Shown here: positions 6,971 to 14,201 of the stretch, in pieces
Numbering within the stretch: the first letter of the stretch is position 1
How the letters are laid out: every line of letters starts with the position of its first letter
Source of the DNA: DATKBT01 sp035546295
GTDB lineage: Bacteria > Acidobacteriota > Thermoanaerobaculia > Multivoradales > Multivoraceae
Length of the DNA: 14,201 nt
NCBI GenBank assembly: GCA_035546295.1
Contig: DATKBT010000054.1
Coordinates: 1 to 14,201 of the forward strand
Direction: 5' to 3'
Position numbers and translations under genes: made by a program
The notes under the pieces: generated by a model
Databases searched by the model: none
What the model was told of the DNA's origin: nothing
Seen by the model: only the letters and a program-made list of their open reading frames with translations

Positions 6971-9004
6971 TCGCGGCGCGGAGACCAGCTCCGCGATCTC
7001 CTCGGGCGAGCGCAGGCGCCACGGCTCACCCCGCCCGTAGGCGTCGAGGCGGGCGCGCGCCAGATCGCCCGCGGTACCCGCCGGAGCCGAGTCCACGATC
7101 TGCCGCTGCAGCGCCAGGGCCTCCTCGAAGCGGCCGGCCTCGGCCAGCGCGGCGGCGAGAGTCTCCGCGCTGGTCGAGTCCGCGCGGACCCGGTGCACCC
7201 GCTCCGCCAGCTCGAGGGCGAGGTCCCCGTCGCGCACCGCCGGCGCGGCGGCGGTCGCGAGCAGGCGGGCCAGGGCGTTGGCGAGGGCGTCGTCCCGGGG
7301 AAAGACCTGGAGCGCGTCTCGCAGCGCCACCTTGGCGGCGTCGAACCGTCGATCGAGGACCGCGGCCAGGATGCGACCCCGCCAGGCATCGAGGTTGCGC
7401 GGCGACGTGCTCAGGACGCGCGAGAACTGCTCCTCGGCTTCGCGGAAGCGTCCGACGTGGCCGAGCACACGCCCCAGCTCGAGCCTGACCAGCTCCGGGT
7501 CGGGCGCGAGGTCGATCGCCTGCTCGAAGGAGCGAATGGCCTCCTGGTAGCGGCCCGCCGCGACCAGGCGGCGTCCTTCCTCGGCCAGCAGATGCCCGCG
7601 CTGCTCGTCGCCGCTGGCCCCCTCCCGTGCCGCCGCCCGCTCTCGGGCCGCCTCGGCGCGGCGGCCCACGTGCTCCAGGGCCTCAGCGTACCGAAGCCGG
7701 ATCGCCGGCTCCCGAGGCGCCGCGGCGACGGCGCGCTCGAAGTCCCGCAGACCTTCCTCCACTCTCCCCGCATGGAGGTGAGCCGTGGCTCGCTTCAGGA
7801 GCGTCGGCGGATGGTCCTCGCGAGCCGCGAGGATCCGGTCGTACTCCGCGATCGCCTCCTCGAGGCGTCCGCGCCGCGCCAGGGCGTCGCCGCGCTGCGA
7901 GCGAACGTCGAGACGGTCGGCGTCCAGGGCGAGCACGGCGTCGAGGGACTCGATGGCCTCGTCGTCATTCCCCTGCCGCAGGTGGACGGCGGCGAGGGCG
8001 CCGAGGATGTCGATGCGTTGGAGCCGCGCCTGCTCTCCCTCGGCCGGGACCCGGCGCAGGGCGTCCTCGAGGTGCTCGAGCGCGGCCGGCACGTCGCCGA
8101 GCTCGAGCAGCGCCACGGCCAGACCGTGGCGAGCGGCCACATCGTCCGGCTCGAGCTCGAGCACGCTCCGATAGCTGTCCGCGGCGGCGTCAAAGCGGCG
8201 ATCCTCCATCGCCCGGTTGGCCTGGGCGAGCTGGAGATGCACGCTGCGGCCGAGCTCGGCGACGGGCGCGAGCAACGGATCGCCGACCGTGACCGGGGCC
8301 GAGCCGCGGCGGGCCAGATGGAACTGCGCCTCCTCCAGCCTGCCGAGACGCCGGTAGGCCTGGCTCAACGAGTAGTGGAGGCTCGACGCTGAAGGCTGCA
8401 GCTCGAGGGCGCGGTGGAACAGCTCGACAGCCCCTGCGGTGTCGCCCTCGGCGGCGGCGATGCGGCCCAGCCCCTCGATCGCTGCGGCCGAGTCCGCATC
8501 GATCTCCAGGGCCTCCGCGAAGAGGCGGCGGGCCTCCCCGCGATCGCCGAGCTCGAGCCGGGCGTCGGCGAGACGGACCAGGGTCACGGGATCACCGGGC
8601 TCCATCTCCAGAGCGAGCGTGAGGAGCTCCACCGCACGCTCGGCGTGACCCTGCATCTTCGCCAGGAGACCCCGCAGGTAGACCCACCTGCGCTCACCCG
8701 GCTCGAGCAGCGCGGCGTTCTCGAACACCGCCTCCGAGGCCTCGAGGAACTCGTAGGTGAGGTAGACGAAGCCCAGCCTCGCGTGCGCCTCGGCGAGGGC
8801 GCCGGGCTCGGTGCCGACGGCGACGAGGAGCCTCTCCACCTCGGCGCGCGCGGCCTCGATCTGATCCCGAACGGCCGGCTCGGCGCCGCCCAGATCGGGA
8901 CGCGGGATCTCGCGGAGCTGTGGCCGGGCGCCCTCGCCGCCGCAACCGTAGGCCAGCATGGCGACGACGGCTGCCGCGAGCAGGGGACGGGAGCGGGGAC
9001 TCAT
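6965..9004 (-). CDS. TPR-repeat lipoprotein (third gene of the CRTAC1 operon)
   Basis: A 679-residue protein. The signal peptide MSPRSRPLLAAAVVAMLAYGC is followed by GGEG, making Cys21 the probable lipidated residue, although Tyr at -2 is unusual. From about residue 65 to 660 it is almost entirely tetratricopeptide repeats, a dozen or more, with typical A/G/Y spacing such as GRYQEAIRSFEQAIDLAPD and GDTAGAVELFHRALELQPS. TPR solenoids bind other proteins, so this is likely an envelope scaffold or docking partner rather than an enzyme. Translation starts at an ATG overlapping the TGA of the upstream CRTAC1 gene (ATGA), implying translational coupling. There is no independent strong ribosome-binding site. 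The frame remains open upstream opposite nothing meaningful; the start is set by the signal peptide and the overlap. Confidence 0.88.
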   Translation of the reverse strand: MSPRSRPLLAAAVVAMLAYGCGGEGARPQLREIPRPDLGGAEPAVRDQIEAARAEVERLLVAVGTEPGALAEAHARLGFVYLTYEFLEASEAVFENAALLEPGERRWVYLRGLLAKMQGHAERAVELLTLALEMEPGDPVTLVRLADARLELGDRGEARRLFAEALEIDADSAAAIEGLGRIAAAEGDTAGAVELFHRALELQPSASSLHYSLSQAYRRLGRLEEAQFHLARRGSAPVTVGDPLLAPVAELGRSVHLQLAQANRAMEDRRFDAAADSYRSVLELEPDDVAARHGLAVALLELGDVPAALEHLEDALRRVPAEGEQARLQRIDILGALAAVHLRQGNDDEAIESLDAVLALDADRLDVRSQRGDALARRGRLEEAIAEYDRILAAREDHPPTLLKRATAHLHAGRVEEGLRDFERAVAAAPREPAIRLRYAEALEHVGRRAEAARERAAAREGASGDEQRGHLLAEEGRRLVAAGRYQEAIRSFEQAIDLAPDPELVRLELGRVLGHVGRFREAEEQFSRVLSTSPRNLDAWRGRILAAVLDRRFDAAKVALRDALQVFPRDDALANALARLLATAAAPAVRDGDLALELAERVHRVRADSTSAETLAAALAEAGRFEEALALQRQIVDSAPAGTAGDLARARLDAYGRGEPWRLRSPEEIAELVSAPRG
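9001..9004 (-). promoter_or_regulatory. ATGA stop/start overlap, CRTAC1 copy B to TPR gene
   Basis: On the minus strand the start ATG (9004-9002) and the stop TGA (9003-9001) share a 4-nt overlap. This indicates translational coupling and one transcript. Confidence 0.85.
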
Positions 9005-10785
9005 GGCGAGGCCGGGCGACCGCTGCCACGGATCAGGGTGGTGTAGCCGCCCGGCTCCGGAGCCTCCCATTCTTCCACGCCGCCGTCCGCCCAGGTGACA
9101 CGCACGCCGTGGGGCGCGCGCCCGCCGGCGAGGCCGAAGAGCAGCCTGGGATCGCCGGCGCTGACGTAGCTGCCGTCGATGCGCACGCGGCGCAGCAGGG
9201 ACCCCTCCTCGAAGAGCAGCTCGACCTTGGCTCCCGGCGCCTGCCGCGCCGGCGACGCCGGGTGCAGCTCGAGACCCAGCCATCGAGAGCGGCTGCCGAC
9301 CTGGTTGATGAGCAGGCGCGCCGGCCCGAGGTTGTTGGCGACCACGAGATCGAGGTCGCCGTCGTTGTCGAGGTCCCCGGCCGCGACGCCGCGGCTCACC
9401 TCGGACCAGCCGAAGGCGGGGCCCGCCTCCGCGCCCGGCACCTCGACGAAGCCGCGACCGTCGAGGTTGCGGAAGAGCTGGTTTCGCTCGTGCAGCGGGA
9501 ACGGGTCGCCGGCGCGAGCCAGCGCTTCGATCTTCTTCACGGCACCGTTGGCGACGAAGAGATCCAACCAGCCGTCGTTCTCGACGTCGATCCACACCGT
9601 GCCGAAGCCGGTGTGAAGACGGCTGGGCCCGCCCAGCCCGGAGCCGACCGTGGCGTCGACGAAGGACCCGTCGCCCTCGTTGCGGTAGAGCGTGTTGGTC
9701 TCGCTGATCAGGTGCGTCATGAACAGATCGAGATCGCCGTCCCCGTCATAGTCGCCGGCGTCGACGCCCATCGAGGCCTCGGCGCTGCCCTCGGCGTTGA
9801 CCGCCACCCCGGCGAGGAGAGCCCGATCCTCGAAACGGCCGTCGCCGAGGTTGCTCCACAGGTTGTTGGGCGTGCCGTCGTTCGCGACGTAGAGGTCGAG
9901 CCAGCCGTCGCCGTCGAAGTCGGCCGCCAGCGCCCCGAGTGCGGGGCCGAAGCCCGCGCGCAGCCCGGCGGCGAACGTCACGTCCTGGAACGTGCCGTCG
10001 CCGCGGTTGCGGAAGAGGCGGTCCGGCAGCGGCTCGAAGTTGTTCGGCCCGCAGTAGTCCTGCGCGCCCGTGGAGTCCCGGCACACCGGCGCGGTGCGCG
10101 CGTCGAAGCGCAGGTAGTTGCCGACGAAGAGGTCGAGCGCGCCATCGCGATCGTAGTCGAAGAACGTCGCCGGCACGCTCCAGCGATCCTCGCTTACGCC
10201 GGCAGTGGCGGTGGCGTCCTCGAAGGTGGCGTCGCCGCGGTTGCGCAGGAGCTGGTTGGCCTCGAGGTTGGTCAGGTAGAGGTCGGGCAGGCCATCGCCA
10301 TCGTAGTCTCCGACCGCCACCCCCATGCCATAGCCGGTCGCCAGCGCGGCGAGGCCGCTCTCCTCGGTGACGTCGCTGAAGCGGAGGCTCGCCGGATCGC
10401 CGCGCCGGAGCTCGTTGCGATAGAGCCGATCGGAGAGCGGGACCGGGTGGCGCGGCGCGTCGAGCGCGCCGGCGAGGCCCGCGCCGGCTTCGAGCGGGCC
10501 TCCCTGGACCAGGTAGACGTCGAGATCGCCGTCGAGATCGTAGTCGAGGAGCGCGACGCCGGCGCCGGTGACCTCCGCCATGTGGTAGGCGCCGGTACGG
10601 CCGTTCCAGTGAACGAAGTCGAGGCCGAGCTCTCTCGCCCGGTCGACGAAGAGCGGGCCGCGCGCCCCGCCGGGCGCGGTCTCGTCCGCCGGCTCCCGGC
10701 GAGCCTCGCCCGCGGGGCCGCCGCAGCCGTAGGGAACGGCGGCGAGCAGCCCGAGCACCGCGAGCCTCACCGCCAACCTCGTCAC
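9001..10785 (-). CDS. CRTAC1-family FG-GAP/VCBS propeller lipoprotein with ASPIC/UnbV domain, copy B
   Basis: A 594-residue protein. Residues 1-21 are a signal peptide ending PYGC; Cys21 is the probable lipid site, though Pro and Tyr at -3 and -2 are atypical. Seven calcium-binding loops of DxDxDGxxD type occur at about 81, 160, 210, 289, 345, 400 and 471, consistent with a seven-bladed beta-propeller. Between loops 3 and 4 lies C-x9-C (Cys235, Cys245) followed by GPNNF. Residues about 517-590 form the ASPIC/UnbV domain (PGAKVELLFEEG, RIDGSYVSAGDPRLLFGL, VRVTWADGG). The family is common in Acidobacteriota and Planctomycetota and is extracellular, with unknown biochemical role. The GTG start at 10785 overlaps the upstream stop by 4 nt and has GGAGAGG 7 nt before it. 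It is closely similar to copy A. Confidence 0.92.
   Translation of the reverse strand: MTRLAVRLAVLGLLAAVPYGCGGPAGEARREPADETAPGGARGPLFVDRARELGLDFVHWNGRTGAYHMAEVTGAGVALLDYDLDGDLDVYLVQGGPLEAGAGLAGALDAPRHPVPLSDRLYRNELRRGDPASLRFSDVTEESGLAALATGYGMGVAVGDYDGDGLPDLYLTNLEANQLLRNRGDATFEDATATAGVSEDRWSVPATFFDYDRDGALDLFVGNYLRFDARTAPVCRDSTGAQDYCGPNNFEPLPDRLFRNRGDGTFQDVTFAAGLRAGFGPALGALAADFDGDGWLDLYVANDGTPNNLWSNLGDGRFEDRALLAGVAVNAEGSAEASMGVDAGDYDGDGDLDLFMTHLISETNTLYRNEGDGSFVDATVGSGLGGPSRLHTGFGTVWIDVENDGWLDLFVANGAVKKIEALARAGDPFPLHERNQLFRNLDGRGFVEVPGAEAGPAFGWSEVSRGVAAGDLDNDGDLDLVVANNLGPARLLINQVGSRSRWLGLELHPASPARQAPGAKVELLFEEGSLLRRVRIDGSYVSAGDPRLLFGLAGGRAPHGVRVTWADGGVEEWEAPEPGGYTTLIRGSGRPASP
10782..10785 (-). 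promoter_or_regulatory. GTGA stop/start overlap, CRTAC1 copy A to copy B
   Basis: The GTG start of copy B (10785-10783) and the TGA stop of copy A (10784-10782) overlap by 4 nt, which decides the start of copy B over the upstream ATG at 10848. Confidence 0.85.
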
Positions 10786-12596
10786 GGACGGGCCTCTCCA
10801 CGTCCGCGCAAGAGCGTCGAGTAGGCACCCACCGGCAGCCCGCTCCACTCCTCCCGCGTCCCGTCCGGCCAGCGCACCAGCACTCGCTGGTACTCGGGGG
10901 AGTCGCCGAGCCCGAAGACGATGCGCGGATCGCTCGACGACGCGTAGCTGCCGTCGATGCGGACGAAGCGGGTCAGGGCCGGACCGCTGCGGCGCTCGAG
11001 ACGGGCCTCGGCGCCGGGGGCGTCACGCGGTGGCTCACCCTCGAGCAGCCGGACTCCCAGCCAGTGCCGGCGCGCGCCCACCTGATTCACCAGCAGCCGC
11101 GCGGGGGCGTTGGTGTTGGTGATCAGGACGTCGACGGCGCCGTCGTTGTTCACATCGCCGAAGGCTGCGCCGCGGCTGACCTCCGACAGCGCGAACACCG
11201 GGCCGGCCTCGGCGCTGATGTCCTCGAACGTGCCGTCGCCGCGGTTGCGGAAGAGCTGGTTCGGCTGGTGCAGAGGAAACGGATCTCCCCGCTCGACCAA
11301 GGCGGGAATGCGCTGGATCCCGCCGTTGACCTGCAGCAGATCGAGCCAGCCGTCGTTGTCGAAGTCGAGAAAGCCGGTGCCGAAGGAGGTGAACGGCAGT
11401 GTCGGCGCGGCCAGGCGGACCTGGCGGGTGGCGTCCTCGAACAGGCCTCCGCCCAGGTTGCGGTAGAGCGTGCTCGGCTCCCGCACCAGGTGGGTCATGA
11501 ACAGGTCGACCAGACCGTCGCCGTCGAAGTCGCCGGCGGCGATGCCCATCGACGCCTGTGCCTCGCCGGCGCCGCTCAGGGCGGCGCCTCCGAGCATCGC
11601 CTGCTCGCGGAACCTTCCGGCGCCGTCGGCGAGCCAGAGGTAGTTGGGGCGCGCATCGTTCGCGACGTAGAGGTCCAGCCAACCGTCGGCGTCGAAGTCG
11701 GCGACGACCACCCCCAGGGCGGGGTTGCGCAGCCCGCCGAGGCCGAACGCCTCGGTGGCGTCCTCGAAGGTGCCGTCGCCGCGGTTGCGGTAGAGCACGT
11801 CGGGCTCCGGGAGGAACTTCCCGGGGCCGCAGTAGTCGATCGCGCCGGTCAGGTCGTAGCAGGTGGGAGCGTCGTCCGGATCGAACGCCACGTAGTTGCC
11901 GACCCACAGGTCGAGGTCGCCGTCGCGGTCGGCGTCGAAGAAGGCGGCGGCGACGCTCCACCGCGGGTCGCCGGTGCCGGCGACGGCGGTGACGTCGCGC
12001 CAGCGTCCATCCGCGCCGTTGCGCACCAGTTGGTTGGGACCGAAGTTGGTGAGGTAGAGGTCGGGCCTGCCGTCGCCGTCGTAGTCTCCGACCGCGACGC
12101 CCATGCCGTAGCCGTTGGCGATGGCGGCGATGCCGCTCTCCGCGGTCACGTCGGTGAAGCGGAGCGTGTCGGGCTCTCCCTGGCGCAGCTCGTTGCGGTA
12201 GAGCCGTCCCGACAGAGGCAGCGGGTGGTGCGGCGGGAAGAGGGCGTCCTCCACCGGCCTTCCCTCCTCCATCATGCCGCCCTGGACCAGGTAGAGGTCG
12301 AGGTCGCCGTCGCCATCGTAGTCGAAGAGAGCGGCTCCGGCGCCGATCAGCTCGAGCGGATGGAGCTCCCCCGTCATGCCGTTGAAGTAGACGAAGTCGA
12401 TCCCCACCTCGATCGCCGCGTCGACGAAGAGGACCGGCTCGCCGTGGCCGGCGGGGCGATCGGTGAGAGGCGGCGATCCCGACTCGGGGCCCTTCCCGCA
12501 GCCCGCCGCCACGAGCGCCGCGACGGCGTAGAGCAGCGCCGCGACGAGCGCTCGGGCGGGCTTTAGGGGAGAACGGACGGACGAGGCGAAGTGCAC
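10782..12596 (-). CDS. CRTAC1-family FG-GAP/VCBS propeller lipoprotein with ASPIC/UnbV domain, copy A
   Basis: A 604-residue protein, first gene of a three-gene operon. Residues 1-33 are a lipoprotein signal peptide with basic N-region and core LVAALLYAVAALVAAGC, Cys33 being the lipid site. Seven calcium loops start at about residues 92, 171, 221, 300, 356, 411 and 481 (for example DYDGDGDLD at 92-100). A C-x9-C pair (Cys246, Cys256) precedes GPGKF. Residues about 525-598 form the ASPIC/UnbV domain (PGAEARLERR, RIDGSYASSSDPRIVFGLG, VLVRWPDG). Shared order, loops and cysteines show it arose with copy B by tandem duplication. The start chosen is GTG at 12596, because the frame's upstream ATG at 12749 would overlap the divergent gene and place about 50 non-signal residues first. 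The ribosome-binding site is weak. Confidence 0.9.
   Translation of the reverse strand: MHFASSVRSPLKPARALVAALLYAVAALVAAGCGKGPESGSPPLTDRPAGHGEPVLFVDAAIEVGIDFVYFNGMTGELHPLELIGAGAALFDYDGDGDLDLYLVQGGMMEEGRPVEDALFPPHHPLPLSGRLYRNELRQGEPDTLRFTDVTAESGIAAIANGYGMGVAVGDYDGDGRPDLYLTNFGPNQLVRNGADGRWRDVTAVAGTGDPRWSVAAAFFDADRDGDLDLWVGNYVAFDPDDAPTCYDLTGAIDYCGPGKFLPEPDVLYRNRGDGTFEDATEAFGLGGLRNPALGVVVADFDADGWLDLYVANDARPNYLWLADGAGRFREQAMLGGAALSGAGEAQASMGIAAGDFDGDGLVDLFMTHLVREPSTLYRNLGGGLFEDATRQVRLAAPTLPFTSFGTGFLDFDNDGWLDLLQVNGGIQRIPALVERGDPFPLHQPNQLFRNRGDGTFEDISAEAGPVFALSEVSRGAAFGDVNNDGAVDVLITNTNAPARLLVNQVGARRHWLGVRLLEGEPPRDAPGAEARLERRSGPALTRFVRIDGSYASSSDPRIVFGLGDSPEYQRVLVRWPDGTREEWSGLPVGAYSTLLRGRGEARP
10793..10799 (-). 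promoter_or_regulatory. Ribosome-binding site of CRTAC1 copy B
   Basis: GGAGAGG on the minus strand lies 7 nt before the GTG start. It sits inside the last codons of copy A and supports the non-ATG start. Confidence 0.7.
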
Positions 12597-12730
12597 GCTC
12601 AGGGTGCGGACGAGCGACCGAGTTGTGCAGGGGCCACGCGACCCGTCGCGAATCGCGACGCGGCACTCGCGAGCGGGCACACGCAGTATATAGCTCCCGG
12701 TATGGAATACTGGACGGTGGAGAGACCAGC
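12597..12730. promoter_or_regulatory. Divergent promoter region between the lipoprotein operon and the TPR fusion gene
   Basis: This 134-bp gap should drive both the minus operon and the plus gene. On the minus strand TATACT (12685-12690) is a good -10 candidate, giving a leader of about 80 nt, but the matching -35 (CCAGTA) is poor. On the plus strand TGGAATACT (12703-12711) resembles an extended -10 just before the ribosome-binding site, and TATATA at 12687-12692 is an alternative. The core is AT-rich against its surroundings. These assignments are by eye only. Confidence 0.4.
12719..12724 (+). promoter_or_regulatory. Ribosome-binding site of the carboxypeptidase-regulatory/TPR gene
   Basis: GGAGAG lies 6 nt before the ATG at 12731 and supports that start over the upstream in-frame ATG at 12623, which is not followed by a signal peptide. 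Confidence 0.7.
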
Positions 12731-14035
12731 ATGCGCCGGAGTGACCCACCGCGAACCTGCAGGCGCCTGACCTGCCTGACCGTTGTCGCCGCCCTCGCCG
12801 CGGCTGCGCTGGCCGTCCCGCCGGCCGCGGCTCAAGCTACCGGGAGGGTGGAGCTCACCGTGGTCGACGAGGCGGGTCAGCCGGTCGAGGGCGCCGACAT
12901 CGTCGTCACCAGCGTGGAGCTCGGTCGCTTCCGCGAGACCGCCAAGACCAACAAGCGGGGCAAAGCCACGGTGAGCTTCGTCGATGCGACCAGGGCCTAC
13001 GTCCTGCACGTCGAGGCGGAGGGCCTGGCGCCGCTCGAGCAGCAACTCCAGCCGCGGCCGCTCGAGACCGTCCGCGAGAAGATCACGCTCAGGCGCGGTC
13101 GGGTGACGGAAGCCGGCGACGAGCGTCCAGCCGAGCGGGGGGCGCCGGCCGCCTCCTTCACCCCCGCGCAGCGCACCTTCAACGAGGGCGTCGAGGCGCT
13201 GCGCGGCGGTCAGGTCGACCAGGCGGCGGAGAAGTTCCGCGAGGCGCTGGAGAAGGATGCCAAGCTCGCCGAAGCGTGGTCGGCCCTCGCCGTGGTCCAC
13301 GTCGAGCGCGAGGAGTGGCAGGCCGCGATCGACGCCGCGGAGCGCTACGTCGAGCTCAAAGAGGCCGACGCCGGCATCCATCGCGTGCTCTACCGCGCCC
13401 ACCAGGCGCTCGGCAACTCGGCCGAGGCCGAGCGGGCGCGGGAGCAGCTCGCCACGCTCGGCCGGGGGCAGGACAGCGCGGCCTTCGCCTATAACGAGGG
13501 AGTGGACGCGGCACGCATCGGTGACGACGCGGCCGCGCTCGAGCGCTTCGAGGAGAGCCTCGAGCTCAACCCGGAGCTGGCGCCGGCTCTGCTCGCGATG
13601 GCCATCCTGCACGTGCGCCAGAGCCGTTTCGCGGAGGCGGCAAGCGCGGCCGAGCGGTTGCTCGAGCTCGAGCCCGAGAACACGACCGGTCTCGAGATCC
13701 GCTGGGATGCCTACCGCAACCTCGGCGACGCGACCCGGGAGGAGACCGCCAGGGCGGAGCTCGCCCGCCGGGATCCCACCCGGGTCGTCGCCTATCTCCT
13801 CGATCGCGGCAAGCAGTTGTTCGACGCGGGAGACGCGCGGGGCGCCGCGGAGGCGCTCGGGCGCGCCGTCGAGCTCGCCCCCGGCGACGCGCAGATCCAC
13901 TACCGCCTGGGCCTTGCCCACGTGAGCCTGGACCAGCAGGCCGTGGCCCGGCGGCACCTCGAGCGCTTTCTCGAGCTCGCGCCCGACCACCCCGAGGCGG
14001 CCTCGGCTCGCGAGATGCTCAGCTACCTCGACTAG
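12731..14035 (+). CDS. Exported carboxypeptidase-regulatory-like / TPR fusion protein
   Basis: A 434-residue protein. Residues 1 to about 34 are a Sec signal peptide (LTCLTVVAALAAAALAVPPAAAQ). Residues about 38-122 are a carboxypeptidase-regulatory-like beta-sandwich (GRVELTVVDEAGQPVEGADI, then TNKRGKATVSF and YVLHVEAEGL). A short disordered linker follows (about 124-145). TPR repeats then run from about 146 to the end, for example FNEGVEALRGGQVDQAAEKF and YNEGVDAARIGDDAAALERF, each opening with a related NEGV phrase. No catalytic residues are seen, so a binding or assembly role is inferred. It diverges from the CRTAC1-CRTAC1-TPR operon and combines domain types seen in both the receptor and the operon. 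Its stop lies 9 nt from the stop of the convergent next gene, with no terminator between. Confidence 0.9.
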   Translation: MRRSDPPRTCRRLTCLTVVAALAAAALAVPPAAAQATGRVELTVVDEAGQPVEGADIVVTSVELGRFRETAKTNKRGKATVSFVDATRAYVLHVEAEGLAPLEQQLQPRPLETVREKITLRRGRVTEAGDERPAERGAPAASFTPAQRTFNEGVEALRGGQVDQAAEKFREALEKDAKLAEAWSALAVVHVEREEWQAAIDAAERYVELKEADAGIHRVLYRAHQALGNSAEAERAREQLATLGRGQDSAAFAYNEGVDAARIGDDAAALERFEESLELNPELAPALLAMAILHVRQSRFAEAASAAERLLELEPENTTGLEIRWDAYRNLGDATREETARAELARRDPTRVVAYLLDRGKQLFDAGDARGAAEALGRAVELAPGDAQIHYRLGLAHVSLDQQAVARRHLERFLELAPDHPEAASAREMLSYLD

Positions 14036-14044
14036 GGGGCTGGC

Positions 14045-14201
14045 TCAGTCCAAGACCTTCAGCGGGATCGAGCTCAGCCGGCGGGTGCGGGTCGTGGGGT
14101 CGGTGACCGCGACCTCGAGCGTGTAACGCCCCGCCTCGAGCCCCGCCGGCTCGAAGGTGGCCACCAGCTTGTCGAGCCCGTCGATGCCGGTGACCGTGCG
14201 C
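14045..14201 (-). CDS. C-terminal fragment of an unidentified protein
   Basis: The last 51 codons of a gene entering from the right edge, ending at TGA (14047-14045). The peptide includes LVATFEPAGLEAGRYTLEVA followed by VTDPTTRTRRLSSIPLKVLD. The 'L.aGrYtLeV.VTD..t' pattern is that of a C-terminal beta-sandwich strand pair seen in exported Acidobacteriota proteins such as GWxTD-domain or VWFA-related proteins. The defining parts of those families lie outside the window, so the assignment is only a suggestion. The frame is supported by typical codon usage and a convergent stop-to-stop arrangement with the TPR fusion gene. Confidence 0.65.
   Translation of the reverse strand, partial: RTVTGIDGLDKLVATFEPAGLEAGRYTLEVAVTDPTTRTRRLSSIPLKVLD

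Noticed and set aside
9990..11800. Recurring CCGTCGCCGCGGTTGCGG-type blocks, which could suggest a repeat array or CRISPR
   Set aside because: Each block encodes the propeller phrase RNRGDGTF at irregular distances within coding frames; there are no uniform spacers.
11064..12566. Long plus-strand open frames opposite the CRTAC1 genes (also 8920-10824)
   Set aside because: They are low-complexity V/A/E/R/G-rich shadows of the DGDGD-coding repeats. The minus-strand frames encode the recognised domains.
14041..14053. GGCTCAGTC after the TPR fusion gene, resembling part of the dispersed element core
   Set aside because: Only nine bases match, and they are explained by the end of the convergent coding region.

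Overview
The window is very GC-rich and densely coding. Gene content points to a Gram-negative bacterium, most likely an Acidobacteriota lineage such as Thermoanaerobaculia or Vicinamibacteria. The reasons are an Oar-like TonB-dependent receptor with an N-terminal carboxypeptidase-regulatory domain, tandem CRTAC1/ASPIC-UnbV propeller lipoproteins, large TPR lipoproteins and a carboxypeptidase-regulatory/TPR fusion. This taxonomic guess comes from family knowledge and was not tested by search.

Layout from left to right. (1) Positions 1-100 hold the N-terminus of a single-chain glycyl-tRNA synthetase on the minus strand. (2) Positions 286-1047 (+) encode a DUF4097-like lipoprotein with a repeating SGD motif. 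(3) A convergent gap at 1048-1168 holds a hairpin and copy 1 of a 66-67 nt dispersed element. (4) Positions 1169-1861 (-) encode a histidine phosphatase. (5) Positions 1982-3499 (+) encode an exported N-acyl-D-amino-acid deacylase-like amidohydrolase. (6) A leader of 256 nt with visibly lower GC precedes a 1009-residue TonB-dependent receptor (3756-6785, +), which ends at a strong intrinsic terminator. (7) The next convergent gap, 6786-6964, holds copy 2 of the element in the opposite orientation and a perfect 18-bp hairpin. (8) A three-gene minus-strand operon, read from 12596 down to 6965, encodes two CRTAC1-family propeller lipoproteins and one TPR lipoprotein, with 4-nt stop/start overlaps at both junctions. 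(9) Diverging from it, 12731-14035 (+) encodes an exported carboxypeptidase-regulatory/TPR protein. (10) 14045-14201 (-) is the C-terminus of an unidentified protein.

Seven of the ten genes carry export signals: four lipoproteins, two with Sec-type signals, and the outer-membrane receptor. The right two thirds therefore looks like an envelope-protein block. The CRTAC1-CRTAC1-TPR operon, its divergent carboxypeptidase-regulatory/TPR partner and the convergent receptor are the best candidate for an uncharacterised surface system. Its substrate cannot be read from sequence. The clearest non-coding signal is the two-copy dispersed element found in both larger convergent gaps. Long open frames opposite the real genes are numerous but are explained by the extreme GC3 bias. 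No tRNA, rRNA, CRISPR array or transposase was seen.
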